The translations under genes were made by a program, and so were the position numbers. From assembly GCA_030435675.1 (NCBI GenBank), contig CM059621.1, positions 2,294,001 through 2,358,000 on the forward strand: a DNA stretch of 64,000 nt, in the 5' to 3' direction. Origin of the DNA: Steinernema hermaphroditum. Taxonomy: Eukaryota > Nematoda > Chromadorea > Rhabditida > Steinernematidae. Shown here piece by piece: positions 57,633-64,000 of the stretch. The number at the start of each line of letters is the position of its first letter. The first letter of the stretch is position 1. Under the pieces are notes generated by a model that was not told the DNA's origin, ran no database searches, and saw only the letters and a list, made by a program, of their open reading frames with translations.

Positions 57633-57899
57633 TCATTTTACCAAGAAATCACTCTTACCAAATAGCTTAGAACTTGTCGGCGGAGCCATGGTTGTCCTAA
57701 AGAACGACAACACATTGTCCAGCGCGTTGAGCACAGAAACGTGGCCTTCCACCGTGGGAACATCATCCAATCGGCCACCATCAGGAAGGTCTTCGATGGC
57801 CTGGAGAATAACACTCTCGAAGCTAGGCTTCGGTTTCAGCGCGTCGACGCCAAGAAGCAGCGCAAGCAGAAGAACACAGTACCTCCGATCGGTTTTCAT
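57633..57899 (-). CDS. Short secreted protein, 88 aa
   Basis: Signal peptide about residues 1-20 (YCVLLLALLLGVDA), then KPKPSFESVILQAIEDLPDG, a region with VLNALDNVLSFFRTTMAPP. No Cys after the signal peptide. A strong GTAAGAGTG donor lies within the last codons (57661), so the true 3' end may lie in another exon that was not found. The family is not recognised. Confidence 0.55.
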   Translation of the reverse strand: MKTDRRYCVLLLALLLGVDALKPKPSFESVILQAIEDLPDGGRLDDVPTVEGHVSVLNALDNVLSFFRTTMAPPTSSKLFGKSDFLVK

Positions 57900-58799
57900 T
57901 TCATCGTGTTTCCACTCTGAAACGAGATCTGCTTAGGTCCGACCGAAATGTGCGCCGATTTGGATGAACGGCGAGCGTACAAACAGCCTCCGGAGGGGGT
58001 GGCGGATTAACTGAGAGTGAAATCGCGTCTAATTTGGCGCGACAGCGCGCGGCGACAATATGCAACAACGCGAGGGAACCTTGAGTGTGAATCGAGGTCG
58101 ATGTCGACGACGCATATTAGTGGAGGCGTCTTGCCACGCCTGAGGCGCGGAGCAAGGCTCATGATCACCTTCAAAATAGTAAAGGCAGAAAAAGCTGCGA
58201 CGCATTTGGGTCGAGTGTGGGAAAGCACAAAGGTGGCAGTTACGGACTGAGCGGAACAGTTCACCTTGGGATGATTTAAGGACTTTAATGGAGGGTCTGT
58301 TTTTTGAGGTGAAATTTCGGAAGAAAGTGAAAATGGAGGAAGTGCTCTCTGAGGAACAGTCCCCACTTGAGGGTGAACGGTTTCAAGTGGAAAAGAATGC
58401 TGCGTTCGGAATGGACCAAAATGAAATGAATAGTCTTATTTCTGATTAGACGCTAGTTACCTATACGATCTAAGCTCGACAGAGGGTGAGAATCAAATTG
58501 GTAAGGTAGTACAAAATAAATAGCGTTATGTTCGGCACATTAATGACTGGAAAACCACAACATCTAAGCAAAGGACGAACGCCCAATGTCATAAGCTAAC
58601 AGTCTTAACCAAGTTTTGTTGCAGCAGGGTTCTAGAAAAGGCTGCTTACATAACGTACGATGTACATGTACTTGGCAACAACATGATCTGAGATCTGGCT
58701 GACTCAACTACTCAATACCAGCCAAAGGGGGAGTAAAAGTGGGTCAAGAACTAGACCTGAATTGGATTTAAAGCTGTCTAATCAACGTTGTGAATTTGC
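57900..58799. other. Intergenic
   Basis: No supported gene. Confidence 0.45.
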
Positions 58800-59130
58800 C
58801 GAAGCCTTTATCCCCTATATATAAACGGAGAACGGACGGGTCCGTTGGTCTGTATGTGTGTGTGTGTGTGTGTTTTTCCGTGCGCACGGGGAAAACACCC
58901 ACACTAAATAAGTACCCCGAGGGGAACCGAACCCGACACCGCCCGCTTACAAACGGAGAACGTTCGCAATGAGCCACACAGACAGTTGAGATGATAGCGC
59001 TCTACTTCTACTATGTCTCTGGTGATGCTACGCCCGCAGGGCTATGGTGTCTTGCCGCCCGCAGGGCTATAGGCTAATTGGCTTTTAGTACCTGGAGGGC
59101 GCGAATTCGCGCCCAGTCGGGTTTATTAAA
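58800..59130 (-). repeat. tRNA-derived SINE copy D
   Basis: Minus strand: GGCGCGAATTCGCGCCCTCC near the head, B box GGGTTCGGTTCCCC (58923-58936), CCGTGCGCACGG and a (CA)n microsatellite at 58855-58873, tail GGACCCGTCCGTTCTCCG. The head carries the CCCGCAGGGCTA unit twice (59028 and 59059), a small internal duplication. Confidence 0.85.
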
Positions 59131-60163
59131 CTAAATGAACGTTTTGGATAGCTGATTTTTTTGGCATAATCTCCATTTTTACCAGTGAGACACCGAAAAA
59201 AACACCACGTTGATCCACGTTTAATTTGAACCAAACGGTTATCGATTTTGGCCGATCTCCTGATGAACTGCAACAACTCAATGAACTTCCTTAAGTTGAT
59301 CGAAAACGTGCAAAATGATCGAATATTTCTTACGGTATATCACCATAAGGTCGCATACAAACCAAAGGACACCCCTGACCATAACCTATAATTTACCGAA
59401 CGTTTCACGTCAACGGGCAAGCATCCACCTTTACGGCAACGAGGATAAACGGATCCACCGAGTAATCACCTTCCCATAGTTCTTTATCCACGCGAACAGG
59501 TTGGCGTGCTGTTGCAAAACTATAATTAGCCGCGAGTACGCGCAGGATGGACTCGATTTGTCGTCGCTGAGGTGAAATTGCCTCCGCGATAGGTGGAACT
59601 TTTTAAGTAGGTTAGCGGTCAGTGGGGGGAGATACCAGTTTAACACAAACTGGCTTATGCCAAGACTCATTTGCCGTTTCCACTTCGTTCGTTCGGAGAA
59701 AGCGGAAAAAAAACTTGGCGCATCATGTGTGAAACGGTCATTTGATTAATTCGATGAGTTTCACTGTCATGGGCAGTTAGCTTCGGTCGCACCTCCGTGC
59801 ATCTTGGATCCAATTCAAGGCTATGCTGATGTGACTTACAAGGAGAGGTCCCAAACTGTCTCACGCCGATTCGGCCGAAATTTGACATGGACGTAGAGGT
59901 GCTAGAGTGTAGCAAAAACTGATAGCTTTCATCACCTCTGTAATTGTAATGATATAAACGGTTTAAGATATAAAGTAACAAGCGTGTAACCCCTCGCGGC
60001 TTTTCGTTCTTTACGAAATTTATTAGAACTTCCGGGTAATCGCTCCTCTTCGGTCAAGGACTGTGGATGAATGGCCAGGGCGAACAGCAGATCATCAGCC
60101 TCTGTAATTGTTTTTTTGGTCTATGTAATTGTAAAAGTCCTGATGCGATGTCCCTGACGCCAC

Positions 60164-60327
60164 AAGATATACGGTATTCGTGTCAGTTTTTGTCGGTTTT
60201 TGATGAGTTTTCTTGCAACAAGGACATGTTTGTTAATTTACAATGTTAGCTATGGCTCTAAATGCGGAAACCTTAGAAGACCTGTCAAAAAAAACGACAA
60301 AGACTGACAAGAATACCGTATATTTTG
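60164..60327. repeat. Foldback element, 40-bp arms
   Basis: Arm ATATACGGTATTCGTGTCAG (60164 on) with TTTTTGTCGG is the reverse complement, with few mismatches, of CTGACAAGAATACCGTATAT near 60308; loop about 80 bp. Could form a long hairpin RNA if transcribed. Confidence 0.7.
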
Positions 60328-61094
60328 TATATATATCCCTCTGTGGAAATTGAGATAGAATTCTGTTTCAGACAACCGCAATAATGCGGTGAGTAATTGC
60401 TAAACAGCTTGCATCATGTTATTTGATGCCGTCATTATGCTTCAATTAGCTCACACACTAGGTGCGTCATTGATAATGACTCAATCATTGGCACCTCTTG
60501 TCTGCTCTTTTTTTCTGTATCCGCATTCTCTCATTTACGTTTGCGATGTTTTAGTTCCAATAACACCGCGCAGTAATTTATGACGTCATGGCCGTGCAAA
60601 GGGGGTGCAAGCCGTTGGTATGGTTCTGACTGTTCTGCAGTCGTTCTGTGGTCCGTAGTGCGATTAAACGATTTTTAGCACTTTTTTGCCGATGACTCAT
60701 CAAAAGGCCTTTTTTCATACTTTATGACATGTCTCTTGCAATGTTGCCTTGCCATGACATGGTGTCTTGTCTAGGGTCTATTTTTAGCACGTGTTTATAG
60801 CATAAAAATGACATCACCCTATCAACATGTCTCGTTGTTTTTTTTTGTCCGAAGAGAGTAATTTGATCAGTTACTAAGTGACAAAACGTCATTGATAATG
60901 TCACTCTATCACTAAAGTGATATCATCCTTTGCACCAGCAGGAACCAAACGGGACTTGTGATGTAAAATGTTACCATAGAAATGACATCATTTCGCCTCT
61001 CGGACACTGATAAAAAAAATCATTTTTGCAAAAAAAGCCTCAGTAGGACCTATGATGTCTTCACTGTCATTCAGAAGCAGAACTGACTATTGGT

Positions 61095-61165
61095 ATCGTC
61101 ACCGGCATCGAACCCGCGTCGAGCGTTTGCCAGCACAGCGCATTACCACGGCGCCACACACGCAC
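61095..61165 (-). tRNA. tRNA-like pseudogene or SINE head
   Basis: On the minus strand an A-box-like TGGCGCCGTGGTAATGCGC and a B box GGGTTCGATGCC are properly spaced, but I could not draw a convincing anticodon stem or acceptor stem. More likely a tRNA-derived repeat than a working tRNA. Confidence 0.35.
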
Positions 61166-61379
61166 TGTTCTGTTTGCTCGTCGACATGACTTATAGCGAG
61201 ACGGGCAAGGTAGACAATTTATAAGGCACAGATCAACTGAACCAATTTACGAATTACACGATAATTAAACTCAATATACAATCTATGACAAATCTAAAAA
61301 ACAAAACAAAGAGTTCATCACAATGATATCACAATCGATGGTGGGTAATGGGCGAATCGTCATTGGGCGAAAGAGCGAA

Positions 61380-63182
61380 TCAGATGAGGTCGCTGTCGTC
61401 GACTGTCATTGCATCGGCAAGCCACTCTTCCATGTTGAACGGATTGTGCCGGGCTCGTTTGATGTAGGCGTGCTCCTGAAATAGACTTCAGTTAGTACAC
61501 AATTCCATCATTTTGAGTACTCGCATGCTCTTTCTGTTCAAAAAGAACCGCTTTCCATGTTTTGCAGAATGTATGTAGAGGAGGAATGCAGACAAAGCCT
61601 TGTCTAGTCTCAAAAGTTTCTTCAAATGAGTCTCAAGCAATCTTGTCTCAATTCTAGTCATTCCAAACATGGTTTCGAATAATGACACACAATCAAAGTT
61701 GAGTCTAAGATTTCGGCAAGGCTCATGAACTAGACAGTGTTTCCACTCCAGAAACATCGTTTCAGATTAACCCACCAGAAGTTGAGGATACTTGGGTCGA
61801 AGCTCCGGATCTTTCTTCAAGCACAGCGTCACAAATTCGACGAAAAGGGGCGAGAAGCCTTCGTCCGCCGAAACGACGGGCGCCGGTTGTTCGACGATGG
61901 CAGACAGCAGTTGGAATTCGTGTCCAACAGCGGCATAGGGATGTACTCCACGAGCCAGCTCCACTAACGACAACCCAAAACTCCACACGTCCGAACGAAC
62001 ATCGTAAGCATCTTTTCGAATAATGCGCTCCGGCTGCAGCGAAGAAGATTAAAATTAGCAAATTGAAGCACAAAACTAACCGACATATATCCGATGCAAC
62101 CGACATTGGTTTTCACAAGCGAGTTCACCAAATGGCCGGAGATGCCGAAATCGCAAAGCTTCACAGTTCCGTTGAAGTCGAGAAGGATGTTCGATGGCTT
62201 CACGTCGCGATGAATGACAGAGAATTGAGCTTTCAGGTAGTTGAGACCGTCGAGTACTCCACAAGCTATCCTATCCAAGGCTGACTCAGGGAACGGATGG
62301 CCGATCCTCTTGAGGAGCGTGTCGAGGCAAGTGGCCATGCACTCCATGAGTATATGGACGTGCTGGTTGTCAAAGATGTACCCGTAGCAGCGGACGATGT
62401 TGGGGGAACCGTGAGCATTGCTGACAATTTCCAGGTCGGTAAGGATCCTCTTCGACTCTTCTTCCTTCAGGTTGCTGACGACCATTTTCTAAAAGTGCGT
62501 CGCAATGTACATTTAAATCCACTGAAGTCATCCTTGCCTTAACAGCCATAACCTGACCGCCATTTCGCAGCTGCATCTTCTTCACTTCGCCGTAAGATCC
62601 TTGACCGAGCTTGTTCAACTCAACGAGATCGTTCATTGAGACACCGTAGTACTGGCTCCCGCAAATTTCCACGATACCCGATTTGCGTTTTATCCTTTGG
62701 AAGCGCTCGACAAGCTGAAAAACATGCAATTAATACCACCATAGACTGCGATTCTATTCCTCAGACTGCTAATTTTAGACAGCTATGCGAATCGCTTTGA
62801 AAACCACCACTAAAACGTCTATATCTGTCTGGAATAAAGATCGTCTAGACACGTCACATGGACAAAGTCTCCGGTTCAATTTATTAATTACAGCCGGTTG
62901 AAAACACATTTTCCTGATGAATTATTAACGCTCAAGCATGTCCAAATCACCGCGCAATCCGCTTTCTCGCTATAGCAAGCACAGCTAGTCAAAAATATGC
63001 TGTTTTGCTTCTGGATTTAGTTCAACAACAAAATTATATAACCAACTTACATCCTGTGTTTCTTGGGCATATCTATCAGCCGGATCCTGGTCAAAATTAA
63101 GCTGAAGTCCGCCGAAGCTTGCTAAAATAAAACATTGTAATCATCAAACGTCAGACTGCAGCCACTTACGTTTCTTAGCCAT
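61380..63182 (-). CDS. MAP kinase kinase, MKK7-like (JNK pathway)
   Basis: Exons 63170-63182, 63051-63121, 62538-62714, 62081-62488, 61776-62033 and 61380-61475; 340 aa, all in phase. Dual-specificity kinase that phosphorylates Thr-x-Tyr in a MAPK; cytoplasmic. N-terminus KKPSFGGLQL fits a MAPK docking site. Gly loop LGQGSYGEV, VAIK-type MAVKK, HRDVKPSNILL catalytic loop, CDFGISG, activation segment SLVKT (S-x3-T as in MKK4/7/3/6), then YMSPERI and DVWSFGLSLVELA. KEEESKRILTDLEIV and LMECMATCLDTLLKR favour MKK7 (C. elegans mek-1/jkk-1 class) over MKK3/6. The unusual short tail ends MTVDDSDLI. Intron 3 starts with GC. Confidence 0.9.
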
Positions 63183-64000
63183 GCTCGCCTACCCGTGAGC
63201 CGCGAAAATTTCGCGGCAATCAGATCTGGCGCTGCTCCTTCTCGGCTTGTCGGCTCCGCACGACTGAAGTCGAACGAGAATCGACTGAAACGCGAACCGA
63301 TCAGTTCGGCCACACCTTCATTCAGAGGCCGATGACGCATCATCAACGCTGATGGCATTATTTACCTCGCCTCCGGTGTGGAGCGGGGGAGTAATCTGGC
63401 TTGTCGCATCATCTTACTCCTCCTGCCGCCGCTGTCACCACCACAGCGATGGCCACGCGCGACGCCGAAGTGACTAATGCACACGGCGGAAAGCGAATCG
63501 CACCCCATCGTGTGAGTCATACGCGCACACGACACGAGGAACAAACAAAAACAGCTCGTAAACTGAACTGCCGTTTAGCGGCAGCTGCGGCGCGAATCTC
63601 GAATAACGCCATAAGGAGCGCGAGCGTGGAAATGGACGCGGGGAAGACGCCGACGGCGGAGCAGCCTCTCGTTCGCCCGACGGCCGCAAGCCGCACTATG
63701 ATGGCCGACGCCGCGGGAGAGGCTCGCTGTTTCGACACCGCAACGAGCGCGCACGTTGTCGACCGTTCTTCTTCTTCTTCCAATCGATTTGTGCACGGGA
63801 ACAGATTGAAAAGGTGTGCAGGAACGGAAATGGAGCGCTGTTGCCGGAAGACGTCTCGAGATAACGAGCTGGTTTTTGGAGGGGCGATACATTTGTCGCC
63901 ATCAATTTGTGTTTTCCGGATCTCTTTTTAAATAACAAATAGGCACATATTTCGAGGAAAACAGGAACAGTCTTTTGGTTCTTTAAGTGCATGGATTAGA
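63183..64000. other. Upstream of the MAP kinase kinase gene
   Basis: GC-rich promoter-side sequence. Open frames on both strands (63401-63931 and others) overlap each other and show no domain, so no gene is called. Confidence 0.4.

Larger units (their letters stand above)
59131..61379. other. Gene-poor stretch with foldback element
   Basis: No gene could be supported; the frames at 59431-59981 are open but no consistent splice model was found. It holds the foldback at 60164-60327 and a tRNA-like sequence at 61095-61165. Confidence 0.4.

Noticed and set aside
58853..58875. GT microsatellite as an independent feature
   Set aside because: Part of the SINE copy; the same position carries CA repeats in copy B.
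59431..59981. Possible multi-exon gene on the minus strand with a mitochondrial-presequence-like RQFGTSP
   Set aside because: No splice model kept a frame open to a sensible stop, and no domain was recognised.
1..64000. CRISPR arrays, operons of bacterial type, riboswitches, rRNA
   Set aside because: None found; introns, poly(A) signals and repeats show eukaryotic nuclear DNA.

Overview
The window is nuclear DNA from a nematode, probably rhabditid- or diplogastrid-like. The evidence is the gene content (nematode 7TM chemoreceptor, TWK-type two-pore K+ channel, invertebrate-type lysozyme, FLRFamide precursor), many 37-80 nt GT-AG introns ending in TTTCAG or TTTTAG, splice acceptors only 1-30 nt before many start codons (as expected for spliced-leader trans-splicing), AATAAA signals soon after stops, and dense SINE, MITE and LTR remains. 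No bacterial, viral or organellar genes were seen. The species cannot be fixed from the sequence.

Layout. 0-1.5 kb: a peptide-type GPCR (minus), 3' end off the window. 1.5-9.2 kb: gene-poor with repeats. 9.2-9.7 kb: a spliced precursor ending in a FLRFamide peptide (minus). 10.8-21.5 kb: a divergent pair of small secreted Cys-rich protein genes present twice; between the copies lie a secreted-protein gene, its wrecked duplicate, and a 4.5 kb gag-only LTR retrotransposon whose LTRs differ at one base. 24.4-27.7 kb: a two-pore K+ channel gene with a retroposon in one intron and unusual selectivity filters.

22-46.7 kb: the most striking region. About twelve tiny genes (44-69 codons) each encode one transmembrane helix and a short polar, usually acidic tail; most end in valine. 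Several are clear paralogues, on both strands, mixed with an intronless chemoreceptor gene, a mirror-image pair of Gly/Ala-rich secreted protein genes and a lysozyme-like gene lacking both expected catalytic acids. This looks like an expanding accessory locus of membrane microproteins that I cannot assign to a described family.

48-64 kb: a small secreted-protein gene, a 13-exon NHE-type Na+/H+ exchanger (minus), a basic protein of unknown function, a short secreted protein, and a 6-exon MKK7-type MAP kinase kinase (minus). These look like ordinary core genes. Two introns in this part start with GC instead of GT.

Repeats: a tRNA-derived SINE family (about eight copies or fragments), a second retroposon family defined by a shared 3' end (about seven copies, one with a 12-bp target duplication and poly(A)), a solo LTR of the retroelement, a TA-flanked MITE, a foldback element and a local tandem duplication. 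Exon models were built by eye from splice consensus and frame continuity and have not been tested against transcripts.
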